Source of the DNA: Aeoliella straminimaris
GTDB lineage: Bacteria > Planctomycetota > Planctomycetia > Pirellulales > Lacipirellulaceae
Assembly (NCBI RefSeq): GCF_024054565.1
Contig: NZ_JAMXLR010000087.1
Location: 1-64,000, forward strand
Direction of reading: 5' to 3'
DNA: 64,000 nt
Under the pieces are notes generated by a model. The model had not been told where the DNA came from, searched no databases, and saw only the letters and a list, made by a program, of their open reading frames with translations. Position 1 is the stretch's first letter. Each line of letters starts with the position of its first letter. Made by a program: the position numbers and the translations under genes. Below are positions 15,696-25,464 of the stretch, in pieces.

Positions 15696-17779
15696 AAGCC
15701 GAACTCGCCGCCGAATTCGCCACGACCACCACCGCGACCACCGGCAGGGCCAAAGCCACCGCGGCCGCCGGCTTCGGTCTCTTCGAAGACCGCTCGATGG
15801 ATGGCGACTTCCATTTCGTCGTCCAGCTCGTCGCGCAGGTACATGCGACCCGACGAGTCCATCATCAAGGCGTGCGTCGGTTCGGGCATGTCCCGCGAGA
15901 AGCCTTCGTTGATTTTGCCACCTTCCAGGTCGAGAACCATCACGCCGGTATCCAGCGTAAAGTCCTCGACGGTCTCGATGAACCGGCCCTGATCCACCAG
16001 CATTTCCACTTCGCCCTGGTAGTTCATGACGGACCCTCGAACAACGCCTTCGAGTTCCTTGTAGATCTGCATGGCGTTGTTCTTTTCATCCAGACCGAAC
16101 GACTCGACCAGCATCGTGGCGGCCGGTTCGCTGTAGGAACCGCCGCGAGGCGATTGCGACTCGGCCACGCGGATGATGCCGGCTCGGGGAATCACCACGG
16201 TGGGGCTCGGCTCGCTCCAGTCGCCGCGGATATCGGGGCGACTGCGATCGCGATTGGACACCTCGGTTTCCAGCATGGTCGTCGGCATTTTGTGGTTAGG
16301 ATCTCGCAAGATGAGTTGCACGCGATACTTGTATTGCTTGCCGGGTTGGACCGTCATATCGAAGAAGCGGAGCATCAGGAACGGCACTTCGACGATCATC
16401 TCGCCGTTTTCGTCGAATTGGGCTTCGCCGCCACCGCGGTAGCCGCCACCCATTCCGCCGCCGCGGCCACCACCACCATCGAATTCACCTCGGCCACCCA
16501 TGCCCGGACGCCGACCGCCCATGCCGCCCATGCCGGGACGTCGGCCGCCGCCGCGACCAAATTCGCCGCCCATGGCACCGCCGCGACCGCCACCACGACC
16601 GCCCAAGGCGTCGGTAAAGTCCAGTGGGTCGTTGCCTTCGCCTTCGCCGGTGGCTGCCGGGGTGTCTTCAAAGGATTCTTCCATGTCCGCTTCTACTTCC
16701 GAGGCCAAGGGCACCTCGGACATGTAGGCCATCTCACCCCAGTTGCGGCCGACCAGCGGCGCAGGTGGAACCGTGAGCGAGGGGTGGTAGTAACGAGGAT
16801 CGTACACATCTTCCAGTCCCCGGGCCCAGTTGTAGGTCATCTTGTCGATGAACTCGAGGCCGGGGGCGTTGGTGATTGCCGACAGATAGCGTTGTTTGTC
16901 GCCTTCGACTCCAACGTGGCCATTCGGGAAGCGGAGCAGCTTCCAGTCGAGCTCGGCATCGTCGTCGGTGACGACTGTTCGCTGGACGATGTAGCCCAGG
17001 TACTGGGGGAAATCGCGATCGGATCGGTACCCCTTGGCGTCGGCCAGGGCGTTCTTGTACTCCTTGAGCTGCTCGGGCAGCGGCACCTTGGCCATGACCA
17101 CAGCGCACGACAGTTGGCGAATCAACTCGGTGCCGTCCAGTTCCACGCCGGCTCTGGGCAACTGCATTGCCACGGGGCGACGGTTCTCGTCCATGCCCTC
17201 CATACCGCCAGGACCGAAACCGCCTTCGAAGCCGCCGTCACGTCCGCGACCAGGGCCTCCACGCTCCGCTTCTCTGGCGGCGCGTTCGCGTTCCAGCTCG
17301 CGTTCCCGTTCCAACTCCGCGGCATTACGTTGCTCTTCCAGGGCCCTGCGCCGCATCTCTGCTTCGTCGATGAAACCAAACACACCCGTCACGGCATGCA
17401 CTTCGTAGTCGGCCACGGGCAGCAGCTTGGGATCCTTGCGCAGTTCGGTTGCAGGGACCACTTGGGGGTCGATACTGCTGAGGGCGTAGGGATCGGCTTC
17501 GACCTCGATCGAGGCGGATTTCACCGGCTCGAAAATGCGGATCTCTTCAGGTGCCTGTTCGACGGCCTCGTCCCACTTATAGGTCTCTTGCGAGTTCCTC
17601 ACCTGCTGCGCCTGCGTCTCCAGGTTGTCAGGCCGGTGTTTGTCTGGGAGCGGTTCGTGGCTCAATGTGGCGTACACCAACCAGCCACCCATCAGCACCA
17701 CCAGCAGCATGACTACCTTTTCGCCGTGCTTGAGGGCCAGGTCCTTGATGGCCGCCAGTCCGTTGCCTTTGCCTTTCAT
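15692..17779 (-). CDS. Glycine-rich inner-membrane protein of the pilM cluster
   Basis: The 695-residue protein has a short basic cytoplasmic start, one membrane segment (about 22-37) and a large outer part, so it is an inner-membrane protein facing the periplasm. A charged helix (143-173, Glu/Arg repeats) is followed by glycine-rich runs at 174-194, 392-451 (GGRGGG, RRPGMGG, GEFGRGG units) and 671-695 (GGRGEFGGEF). Between them are folded-looking segments, including a beta-rich part around 462-545 (PFLMLRFFDMTVQPG). It is the third gene after pilM on the same strand, where PilO/PilP would be expected, but no sequence match to those is visible. AGGAG eight bases before the ATG supports the start. 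Function is inferred from position only. Confidence 0.75.
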   Translation of the reverse strand: MKGKGNGLAAIKDLALKHGEKVVMLLVVLMGGWLVYATLSHEPLPDKHRPDNLETQAQQVRNSQETYKWDEAVEQAPEEIRIFEPVKSASIEVEADPYALSSIDPQVVPATELRKDPKLLPVADYEVHAVTGVFGFIDEAEMRRRALEEQRNAAELERERELERERAAREAERGGPGRGRDGGFEGGFGPGGMEGMDENRRPVAMQLPRAGVELDGTELIRQLSCAVVMAKVPLPEQLKEYKNALADAKGYRSDRDFPQYLGYIVQRTVVTDDDAELDWKLLRFPNGHVGVEGDKQRYLSAITNAPGLEFIDKMTYNWARGLEDVYDPRYYHPSLTVPPAPLVGRNWGEMAYMSEVPLASEVEADMEESFEDTPAATGEGEGNDPLDFTDALGGRGGGRGGAMGGEFGRGGGRRPGMGGMGGRRPGMGGRGEFDGGGGRGGGMGGGYRGGGEAQFDENGEMIVEVPFLMLRFFDMTVQPGKQYKYRVQLILRDPNHKMPTTMLETEVSNRDRSRPDIRGDWSEPSPTVVIPRAGIIRVAESQSPRGGSYSEPAATMLVESFGLDEKNNAMQIYKELEGVVRGSVMNYQGEVEMLVDQGRFIETVEDFTLDTGVMVLDLEGGKINEGFSRDMPEPTHALMMDSSGRMYLRDELDDEMEVAIHRAVFEETEAGGRGGFGPAGGRGGGRGEFGGEFGF

Positions 17780-17908
17780 CGTCGCTCTCCTGGAGGGGGT
17801 GCTCGCCTAGCGCACCCATAGGTTTATGAAAGTTTTCGTTTCGGGAAAGTCCGCTTTTATTTGGTATTCAGCGAGGTCAGCCAAGTCGCCGATTGCGACC
17901 CAGCGGAC

Positions 17909-19432
17909 CTACCTGATGTTTGCAGTAATGGTCTCGGGGGCAATGTCCGATCCGTCGCCTTTGTTCAGGATGTCCTGGTTGGGACGGTTGAAGATCAGCA
18001 CCACGCCCTGGATGACGACGGGCTTCATGAACGGCTTGCGGTCGAACACCTGCACTTCCGTGTTGCCGAATCCGCCGCCAAAGCCGCCGCCAAACTCACC
18101 GCGTCCTCCGCCGCCGCCGAAGCTGCGACCTCTTCCGCCGCCACCGCCGAACTCGCCGCCGCCGCCACCGCCGGAGGATTCGGGGTCGACTCCTACGCGG
18201 ACCTCCGTGACCTTGATCTGCAAATCGGCGTTGGCTAACTCCGATATCAGCTTGGGCAACCAGCGGGCGTCCATCTGCAGGACCATGCGCACCGGCAGCC
18301 GCTTGATCTCCTGGCCGAACGTGGTTGGGTCGAGTGGCATTTCGTCCGGCGAAACGGAGATGGGCAGTCCCTGGTCGTCGATGTAGCGTCGCGACAACCA
18401 GCGGGCCTTTTCCTGCGCGGGATCGAGTTGATCGCCTTCGCCGCCGCCGCCAAACTCGCCCTCACGACCTCCTCCTCCGAATTGCGCTGACTCGTCGAAC
18501 TCGCCCGGACCGCCGGCCCCACGATCCATGGGGTCGCCCATCATTTCATCACCACCGGTCAGCGAGTTGGCTCCCTGCAGACGCTTGATGCGCCCCGAAG
18601 TACGGCTTTCCTGGGCGGCATCACGGCCGACTTGCAGGTAGTTGATCACGGTAATCGCGGCATTGCTCTGCCGAGTGGCGCCCTTGGCCTCGTTCGTGGC
18701 GGCAATCGCCCGCAGCATGGTCTCGTACACCCAAAGGTCTTCCTGGGTGACCCAGATCCGCCAGTGCGACTGCCGGGTGGGCCAGTCGAGATCCGACTTG
18801 ATTCGCAGTTGATCTTCATCCGACCAGTACACGGTGTAGTCGGGTTCGATCAGGTTGCCCTGTTCGTCTTCCATACCACCAGCAGCGTTGTCACCAAATG
18901 CGCCATAGCCACCGAACTCGCCTCCTGCACGGCCGCCGCCGCGACCGCCGAATCCGCCCCCGGTCGCGTCCTCATCGACCTCGTTGGCGTTGATCAGCTT
19001 CGGCAGGTCGGCGAAGCGCCCGCGGATGTAGTCGCCGTACTGGTCCCGGCGAGTGATGCTGATGTCGTCGCCGAACTGCTTGCTCTCGATTTCGTTCAGG
19101 AACCCCTTGGGCAACTGTTGCGGCCACTTCAGCACGTCCTGCCGCTGACGATCGTACAGTTCCTGCCAGATCCTCTCGGTCTCCGCCGCAATGGCTTTGA
19201 TCTGATCGCTTTGCTGGTTGAGCACTTCGTCGCTGGGCTTGGGTTGCTTGGCCGCCAACTGTTGCTGCTTGTCAAACGCCTGCTTGATGGTTTGCAGGTT
19301 GGCTTTCTTCCGCTCTGCCAGGTCGCTGGCTGCGAGATACCACACCACAAAGGCCAGCAGCACAGCAACCCCCGACAGGAGCCAGAAGTGATGCTTTCCC
19401 ATCCACGCCAGTACCATTCGTACTTGTTCCAT
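17909..19432 (-). CDS. Glycine-rich PilO-like inner-membrane protein
   Basis: The 507-residue product starts MEQVRMVLAW, has one membrane segment (about 16-34) and a long Lys/Gln-rich coiled-coil-like helix (35-95), which is the layout of PilO. Glycine-rich runs interrupt the rest, around 160-180 (GGRGGGRAGGEFGG), 310-340 (GGGGREGEFGG) and 430-465 (GGGGRGRSFGG). A segment before the last run (VRMVLQMDARWLPKLISELA) and one after it (KPVVIQGVVLIFN) resemble the ferredoxin-like beta-alpha-beta core expected in PilO-type proteins. It lies 81 bases downstream of pilM and 129 bases upstream of the other glycine-rich protein, so the three likely form an operon. The PilO assignment rests on layout and position. 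Confidence 0.72.
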   Translation of the reverse strand: MEQVRMVLAWMGKHHFWLLSGVAVLLAFVVWYLAASDLAERKKANLQTIKQAFDKQQQLAAKQPKPSDEVLNQQSDQIKAIAAETERIWQELYDRQRQDVLKWPQQLPKGFLNEIESKQFGDDISITRRDQYGDYIRGRFADLPKLINANEVDEDATGGGFGGRGGGRAGGEFGGYGAFGDNAAGGMEDEQGNLIEPDYTVYWSDEDQLRIKSDLDWPTRQSHWRIWVTQEDLWVYETMLRAIAATNEAKGATRQSNAAITVINYLQVGRDAAQESRTSGRIKRLQGANSLTGGDEMMGDPMDRGAGGPGEFDESAQFGGGGREGEFGGGGEGDQLDPAQEKARWLSRRYIDDQGLPISVSPDEMPLDPTTFGQEIKRLPVRMVLQMDARWLPKLISELANADLQIKVTEVRVGVDPESSGGGGGGEFGGGGGRGRSFGGGGGRGEFGGGFGGGFGNTEVQVFDRKPFMKPVVIQGVVLIFNRPNQDILNKGDGSDIAPETITANIR

Positions 19433-19513
19433 AACGCTTATTCTCTTGCTCTGGTTTTACCGCTCGTAAGGCGAGTTTCGGTGTCCGCAGTAGATTATTA
19501 CAGGTTCGACTTC

Positions 19514-21808
19514 CTAGAACGCACCGGCTCCCGTGTCGTCGAAGCCATCGGTTGCTGAAGGGGGATTGTCACGCAGCGTACGAGGTTGGGGCTGCCAGAT
19601 GAATTGCACCTGGAACTCGTAACGCTTCAACTTCCAATGTTCAGGTTTGGGTGCGGTCGGTCCGTCCGGCTTGCGTTGGGCGGGGCCGCCCCAACCACCA
19701 CCCATCTCGTCCTGAGAGGCTCGGTAGTCACTCATGGACTTCGAGGCTTCCTCGGGGGTCGCCGCGTTGGGATCGAACGTCACCGTTACGGGCCGGAAGT
19801 AGCTGACCATCACCGGCTTGGAGATGCCCAGTTCCTTCATCGTGTACTCCTTCATTTCGCCTTTGGAGCTGGGGAGCTGCACGGTTCCGTTCTTCAGGTT
19901 TTCGATCAGCGTGCGGTAGACGAACTTGCCCGCTTCGTCTTCGCGATCGAACTCGCCGGGATTCTCCGGATCGCTGTTGTGGTAGTGGTAGCCGGTCAGT
20001 TGGATGATCCAACCTTCGCCGCTGGGCGGAACCGGTTCGGCCTCGCCGCCCATGCCGTCGTCCGAGAACTCATCGGCCATGTCGCCGGCGAGTTCGCCAA
20101 CGGCCTCGGCATCCTCGGCAGCCGTCTCGGGATCGACTTCTGCGGTCGCTTCGCCAGCTGCTTCGCCTTCGGCATCCTCAGCGGGAGCTTCGGCCGGTGT
20201 TTCCTGGGCCACCACCACACCGGCGGCTTCTTTGATGGCTTGCTCTACTTCGGTGTACCAAATGGAAACGTCGGGGAAGAACTCGCAGTCCATCGATTCG
20301 ATGTGCAGTTCCTCGCGATTGCGGACGTCGTCGGCTGTCAGCTCGCGTTCGCCAATCGGTCGGGGGTCTTTTGGCAACGCGGTGTCGATGGCCTTCAGCA
20401 GTTCGAGCCATAGCAGCCGGCCATCATCGTTGCTCCGCAGGTTGGTGCGGATGGTTGCCAGTTCGTCGAACTCGGTTACCTTCTGCTGCAGCTCTCCTTC
20501 ACCACTCTGGAATCCGCTGGCGACGCCGCTGGCGGTACTCAGCGCTTTGGACATGGTGTCGCTTTCGACATCCGCGCTGCTGTATGTGCTGGAGTGACTG
20601 ATGTAGTTGACGGTCAGACCCAGCATCAGCACGGCGGCGGCGGCCACGGTCCACGGCTTCTTGCCCTGCACCAGGCGCTCGGTGACGATTTCATGCGGCA
20701 GCAGGTTGGTCTCCAGCTTGCCCATCCCCAGCCCCTGCACGCACAGGCCATACGCCTCGGCGAAGCTCAGGTGGTTGGCCTGGAATTGCGGGGCGGCCGT
20801 GACACTGCCGCCGACCAAGCCGGGGAACTCTTCCAGCAACAACACCTTTTGATCCAGGTTCTGCGACAGGTATCGCTGCAGACCAGGCAGTCGCATCGGA
20901 TTGCCCAGGGCGACGATGTCGCCGATCTCGGCCTTCTTGTTGTTGTTCATGAAGAAGCCGATGGACCGCTGGATCTCGGCCACCAGGTCGCTGAACACCG
21001 GCCGCATCGCCTGGAACAGAGCCTTGGGGTCTTCGGCTTTCGTGGCGTTCCGCTTCAGGTGCTCGGCCTTGGTAAAGGTGAGCTGCATGTCCTTGGTGAG
21101 CGCCCGCGTGAAGTGGCTGCCACCGATGGGGATGTTGCGCTGCCACACGCGGTAGCCGTTGGTGATCACCAGGTCGGTGGTCTCGGTGCCGAACGACAGG
21201 ACCAGCAGGCTCTTCGGCGGATTGTCCGGATCGAACGGCGGGGCGTCCTCCAGGTTGTTCATCCGGTCGAAGCAGGCGTAGTTGTAGATGGCCAGCGGCG
21301 CGAGCTGGATGTAGTCGACCTCGATGCCGGCGTCGGTCAGCGGGCGAATGGCCCGGTGCACCTGATCGCGCTTCATGGCGAACAGGCCCACTTCGGGATC
21401 GATGGCATAGCCATCTTCCTGATTGCCGCCAGACAGTTGCTGGTAGTCCCATACCACGTCTTCCAGCGCGAAGGGAATCTGCTGCTTCGCTTCGTACTTG
21501 ACGATGTCGGGAATCTTCTTCGCTTCGACCGGCGGCAGCTTGATGAATCGCGACAAGCCGCTCTGTCCGGGGACGGAGACCGCCACGCGATCGCCCTTCA
21601 GCTCGTTGCGCGATACGAACGTGGCCACCGCTTCGGCGATCAGCGCTTCGCGATCCGCTTCGGGCTGGGTGAGAATCTTGGAGTACTCGACGAAGTCGAA
21701 TGCCTCGACCACGATGCGGTTGGTGTCTTTCTCATGACGCCGACACTGCAACGCTTTGAGCGCACAGTTGCCAATGTCGATACCCCAAACAGCGCCACTC
21801 TTGGCCAT
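19514..21808 (-). CDS. pilM: PilM-like actin-fold ATPase fused to a PilN-like segment
   Basis: Residues 1-370 form a PilM/FtsA-like domain: WGIDIGNCALKAL at the start, VSVPGQSGL, a conserved IVKYEAKQQIPF, LLVLSFGTETTDL and the phosphate-binding PIGGSHFT region, ending in ALGNPMRLPGLQRYL. The text then reads LETNLLPHEIV, the NLLP motif that normally opens PilN, followed by a membrane segment (about 386-402) and a helical region (415-480). An acidic Ala/Glu-rich linker (535-600) leads to a C-terminal domain (about 605-735). In Proteobacteria PilM is cytoplasmic and binds the N-terminal tail of a separate PilN; here both seem joined in 764 residues. GAGGA precedes the ATG. It is the first gene of the minus-strand operon. 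Confidence 0.88.
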   Translation of the reverse strand: MAKSGAVWGIDIGNCALKALQCRRHEKDTNRIVVEAFDFVEYSKILTQPEADREALIAEAVATFVSRNELKGDRVAVSVPGQSGLSRFIKLPPVEAKKIPDIVKYEAKQQIPFALEDVVWDYQQLSGGNQEDGYAIDPEVGLFAMKRDQVHRAIRPLTDAGIEVDYIQLAPLAIYNYACFDRMNNLEDAPPFDPDNPPKSLLVLSFGTETTDLVITNGYRVWQRNIPIGGSHFTRALTKDMQLTFTKAEHLKRNATKAEDPKALFQAMRPVFSDLVAEIQRSIGFFMNNNKKAEIGDIVALGNPMRLPGLQRYLSQNLDQKVLLLEEFPGLVGGSVTAAPQFQANHLSFAEAYGLCVQGLGMGKLETNLLPHEIVTERLVQGKKPWTVAAAAVLMLGLTVNYISHSSTYSSADVESDTMSKALSTASGVASGFQSGEGELQQKVTEFDELATIRTNLRSNDDGRLLWLELLKAIDTALPKDPRPIGERELTADDVRNREELHIESMDCEFFPDVSIWYTEVEQAIKEAAGVVVAQETPAEAPAEDAEGEAAGEATAEVDPETAAEDAEAVGELAGDMADEFSDDGMGGEAEPVPPSGEGWIIQLTGYHYHNSDPENPGEFDREDEAGKFVYRTLIENLKNGTVQLPSSKGEMKEYTMKELGISKPVMVSYFRPVTVTFDPNAATPEEASKSMSDYRASQDEMGGGWGGPAQRKPDGPTAPKPEHWKLKRYEFQVQFIWQPQPRTLRDNPPSATDGFDDTGAGAF

Positions 21809-22140
21809 GTGATTAGTTCCTCTGTTCCGTATTCCGATCCCTGCAAAACCCTCCAGCGACGAACCCGTTCCCGGAATCGGGTGGGCCCCACAACCGGGTC
21901 GACGCTAAGTGGTCTGCGTGTGTACAACTGGGGAGGAGAGCCAGGGCGCACAAATATTGTGCGACCAGCCGCCCGACCTACGGTCCGGCAGCTGCCCCTC
22001 GGCTGTAACTTCCATTGTAATCGATCCTTACAAACTGTGTACCAAGTTTTCGGGGGCTAAGCCGCGAGTGGCTCCCGGGGCGACTGGCCTACGGTGCGGG
22101 ATATACCGAGTTTTCTGCCTCAATTGCCGTTTTGCCTGCT
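21809..22140. other. Divergent promoter region between pilM and the GH38-like gene
   Basis: This 332-base gap holds no gene. At 21947-21963 there is a perfect inverted repeat of 7-base arms (CGCACAA and TTGTGCG around ATA), 139 bases upstream of the pilM start, which could be an operator. No clear -35/-10 pair is found for either side. Confidence 0.4.
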
Positions 22141-24672
22141 ATGCACCCCAGTCAGACCACGCTGGCCCTGCCGGGCGACACGCTGGGCGATCTCTCGCCC
22201 AATTGGGACACCGCCGCCAGCGGGAACTTCCTGGCCCTGTGGACCTCGCTCTGGCATCCCCGCCTGCTGGCGGCCACTGGTCGTCTGCCGGACACCGTGC
22301 CGGTGGACACTCTGGTCCACGAGCCGTTGGCCCCGGGCCACCTGATGTTGGTGCCCGATATTTCCCAAACGCACCTGGGCGAGCCGGTGTTGGCCGACGA
22401 GGCCATGGCGCCCCGCGTCCAACAATTCGCTTCCCGCGGGCAGGTTATTTCGCACCTGGCCGAGCTGCTGGAGCTGCCGCTGGAGCAGGATAGCCAGCTG
22501 ACGGCCGATTTTTACGCCCTTGGTTTCGCTTACCTGCAGATCGAGCTGCTTACCCGCTCGATGCGGTATGATCGCGAGGTCACCCAGGAGTCGCTCCGCA
22601 CCGCGGTGGTGGGGGCAGCCGCAGCCGCGCTGGCGGGCGATCAGACCGCGCTCGACACTCACCTGAGCGACGCGTACGACCAATTGATGCAGAGTCGCAA
22701 CCACTACTACCCAATCGACTTCTACCTGATCGACCTGTCGCTGACCGCTGCGACGACCGTGGGCGAGGCCTTTCGCCAGGAGTGCCAACAGGCCAGCCAA
22801 TTGAACGTGCTGGTCACCAGCGAGGTGCTCGATCACATGGCCGCGCAGGAGCCCGAGTCGCTGGTCGCTCTCCGCACAGCGATCGACGAGAAGCGGGTGA
22901 CCGTGTGTGGCAGCACCCGCAGCGGCGCCCCGCTCGCCGAACTGGCCCCTGAAACGCTGTTGGCGGAACTCAAGGCGGCCCGCTCCGCCACCGAGCAACA
23001 CCTGGGCCACCCACCGCGCGTGTTTGCCAACCACGCTGGGCCGATGGCGCCGCTGGTGCCGGGCGTGTTGAACCGATTGGGGTACCACGCGGCCGTGATG
23101 AGCAACTTCGCAGGCTATCCGCTCCCGGCTGGGGTCTCGAGCCGCACCACTTGGACCGGGCTCGACAACATGTCGATCGAAGCGCTGGCCGCCGAACCCA
23201 TCGACGTGGGCAGCGCCACGGCCATGCTGGGCCTGTCGCAGCAGATGCAGCACACGATGAACTACGACCTGGCCGCCTCGCTGCTGTTGGTCGGTTGGCC
23301 CGGGCACCGCACCGAGTGGCACGCCGATCTGATGCAGGTGACCCGGCGCTCGACGTTGCTGGGACGCCCCATCACGCTGGGCGATTACTTCGATCAAACC
23401 AGCTCGCACGACTACTCCGGCATTACTCCGGCGAGCGACTATCCCAGCACCTCGCGGGTGATCGACAGCGTCAGTTCCGCCAGCCAACAGGTGGCGGCCC
23501 TGGCTCAACTGGCCGGTGCAACCGGCGAGCCCCCCGCCGCGTTTCGCAATCTGCTTGGTGCAAGTGAGTCGGCCGAGACACCTGGCACGCTATGGATCAA
23601 CGCCTCGTCGCTCGATTGCCCCATGGCCGGTGGATCGCTGCCTGGCTGTGGTTGGCGATGGTTACCGGCCATCGACACGAAAGCGCAGCCGCCGCGGTGC
23701 GAGCCGGGCGTGTTGCGAAACGAGCACCTGGAAGTGGTATTCGATCCCACTTCGGGCGGCATCTCAGCCACTCGGTTCCACGACCGTCGGGGCAACCACC
23801 TTTCGCAGCAACTGGCCGTGGCACCGCTCGGACCACCAGGCATCGCCGCCGGTTTGCAGCTCGCGCCCGATGGCTGGGAGGTCGCCGAGTCGAGCGACAC
23901 ACGTGGCACGCTGGTGAGCCGCTATCGTGTGGTTGACCGCGATGGCAAGTCGCTAGCCGCCATTCGCCAGCGCACCACGCTGCAGGCTCACTCGCGCAAC
24001 ATCGATATCGAGGTCTCGTTCGAGCCGCTGGCCGATCGCGCCAAGCACTGCGCGGTTGCCAGTCGGATCGCGGTTCGCGACGAAGACTTCGTCCTTTCCC
24101 GGGGCCTGCAGGGCATTGATCTGCCGACCGGCGCCTCCCGGGTGCGCTCGGCCTGCGTGGGCTTGGCCAGCGAGATTTCGCCCATGGCCGTGCTGTGCGA
24201 CCAGGTGCGACTCCATTACCGTCATTCGGGCCGCATGCTCGACACCACGCTGTTCGAGGCGGCTGGCGAAAACACCACTGCTGCGCTAAGCTACGTGCTC
24301 GATGGTCGCTATCCGGCGCAGGCCTATAGCGTCTGGCGGCAGGCCGAGTCGGTGGTGGCCCTGCCTGCCGCAACGCCTCGGCAGCCAAGTGGCTGGTGGT
24401 TCCGCGTGGGGGCCGCCAACGTGATGGTCACCCATCTGGAGGTGGAAGACCATGGCGCCGAGGGCCGGCTGTTGCGAGTGCGGCTGCTGGAAACGGCAGG
24501 CCGCGCGGTGCATACCACGCTCGCCACCTGGCAAACCATCGAAGAGGCCCAGCAAGTGAACTTTCTGGGCGAACCAGATCAACTGCTGCGCGTGGAGGAG
24601 GGCCGGGTGCCAGTGAGCCTGGCGGCGTACGAATTTGTCGAAGTGCTGCTCGCGATCGGCGATGGGCAGTAG
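22141..24672 (+). CDS. GH38-like (alpha-mannosidase superfamily) protein, catalytic motif not evident
   Basis: The 843-residue protein has a two-part build. The C-terminal half (from about 520) reads like the GH38 beta-sandwich: GVLRNEHLEVVFDPTSGGI, then FHDRRGN and QRTTLQAHSRNIDIEVSFE. The N-terminal half has the helical, deacetylase-like features LGHPPRVFANHAGPMAPLVPGVL, RLGYHAAVMS and NYDLAASLLLVGW that fit a GH38/GH57-type barrel. The HxD and DxxW motifs of active GH38 enzymes are not seen at the start, so it may be inactive or have altered chemistry. No signal peptide is present. The ATG at 22141 is preferred to a TTG at 22132. It is followed by cmk. The family call is moderate. Confidence 0.55.
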   Translation: MHPSQTTLALPGDTLGDLSPNWDTAASGNFLALWTSLWHPRLLAATGRLPDTVPVDTLVHEPLAPGHLMLVPDISQTHLGEPVLADEAMAPRVQQFASRGQVISHLAELLELPLEQDSQLTADFYALGFAYLQIELLTRSMRYDREVTQESLRTAVVGAAAAALAGDQTALDTHLSDAYDQLMQSRNHYYPIDFYLIDLSLTAATTVGEAFRQECQQASQLNVLVTSEVLDHMAAQEPESLVALRTAIDEKRVTVCGSTRSGAPLAELAPETLLAELKAARSATEQHLGHPPRVFANHAGPMAPLVPGVLNRLGYHAAVMSNFAGYPLPAGVSSRTTWTGLDNMSIEALAAEPIDVGSATAMLGLSQQMQHTMNYDLAASLLLVGWPGHRTEWHADLMQVTRRSTLLGRPITLGDYFDQTSSHDYSGITPASDYPSTSRVIDSVSSASQQVAALAQLAGATGEPPAAFRNLLGASESAETPGTLWINASSLDCPMAGGSLPGCGWRWLPAIDTKAQPPRCEPGVLRNEHLEVVFDPTSGGISATRFHDRRGNHLSQQLAVAPLGPPGIAAGLQLAPDGWEVAESSDTRGTLVSRYRVVDRDGKSLAAIRQRTTLQAHSRNIDIEVSFEPLADRAKHCAVASRIAVRDEDFVLSRGLQGIDLPTGASRVRSACVGLASEISPMAVLCDQVRLHYRHSGRMLDTTLFEAAGENTTAALSYVLDGRYPAQAYSVWRQAESVVALPAATPRQPSGWWFRVGAANVMVTHLEVEDHGAEGRLLRVRLLETAGRAVHTTLATWQTIEEAQQVNFLGEPDQLLRVEEGRVPVSLAAYEFVEVLLAIGDGQ

Positions 24673-24753
24673 AGTGAAAAGCTGCGTGATATTATGGTTC
24701 AGGCCCGCACCGGCAACTCCCCGTTTCCAGGCCCCAGTCCCCATCCCCCTGTC

Positions 24754-25401
24754 ATGATCGTCACCATCGATGGACCTGCCGGAGCCGGCAAGAGCAGCGC
24801 GGCCAAGGCGCTGGCCAAGCGACTGGGCTTCCATTTTCTCGACACGGGGGCCATGTACCGGGCGGTGGTCCATGCGGCGCTCGAGCGGGGCGTCGACCTT
24901 GACGATGCCGAGGCCCTCGAACAAGTGGCGGCCAGCCTCGACATCCAGCTAACCGACGACGCCGTGCTGGTCGACGGTCAGGACGTCACCCGCGTCATTC
25001 GTACCCAGGACATCACCACCGCCACGCGATACGCCGCGGATCACCCAGGAATTCGGGCCCGGCTGGTCGAATTGCAGCGTGCCGCCGCCGAAGGACAGAA
25101 CTTCGTCACCGAAGGACGCGATCAGGGGTCTATCGTTTTCCCCCACGCTGAGTGCAAGATATTCCTCACAGCCAGCGAGCGGGTGCGTGCCGAACGGCGC
25201 TACCACGACCTGACCGCGCGAGGCGAGCAACTGACGTTCGAGGAGGTGCTCGAAAAGCAGCAGCAGCGCGACCAGCGCGATGCCTCGCGGCCCGTCGGAG
25301 CGCTCATCAAGGCCCGCGACGCCGTGGTGCTCGACACCGATGGCATGTCGGCCGAAGAAGTGGTGGACCGCCTGCATGAGATCGTCATGCAGCACCAGTG
25401 A
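24754..25401 (+). CDS. cmk: Cytidylate kinase
   Basis: Cmk phosphorylates CMP and dCMP with ATP in pyrimidine nucleotide recycling. The 215 residues, from the ATG at 24754, contain the P-loop GPAGAGKSS (7-15), the FLDTGAMYRAV motif, VDGQDVT, the TEGRDQGSIVFP substrate segment, and RAERRYHDL followed by QQQRDQRDASRP in the LID region. Twenty more in-frame codons lie upstream (from 24694) but are not conserved. The gene is followed by plsC after 63 bases, the cmk-plsC order seen in many bacteria. Confidence 0.95.
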   Translation: MIVTIDGPAGAGKSSAAKALAKRLGFHFLDTGAMYRAVVHAALERGVDLDDAEALEQVAASLDIQLTDDAVLVDGQDVTRVIRTQDITTATRYAADHPGIRARLVELQRAAAEGQNFVTEGRDQGSIVFPHAECKIFLTASERVRAERRYHDLTARGEQLTFEEVLEKQQQRDQRDASRPVGALIKARDAVVLDTDGMSAEEVVDRLHEIVMQHQ

Positions 25402-25464
25402 CGCGTTCAGCGCAACTATTTGATTCTTGTTCACTCTTCATTCGTCACTGGTCATTCGCCCCGC

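Noticed and set aside
16390..16620. Periodic CGCCGCCACC-type DNA that looks like a tandem repeat or CRISPR-like array
   Set aside because: It is the coding sequence of the glycine-rich run at residues 392-451; the period follows codons and there are no constant spacers.
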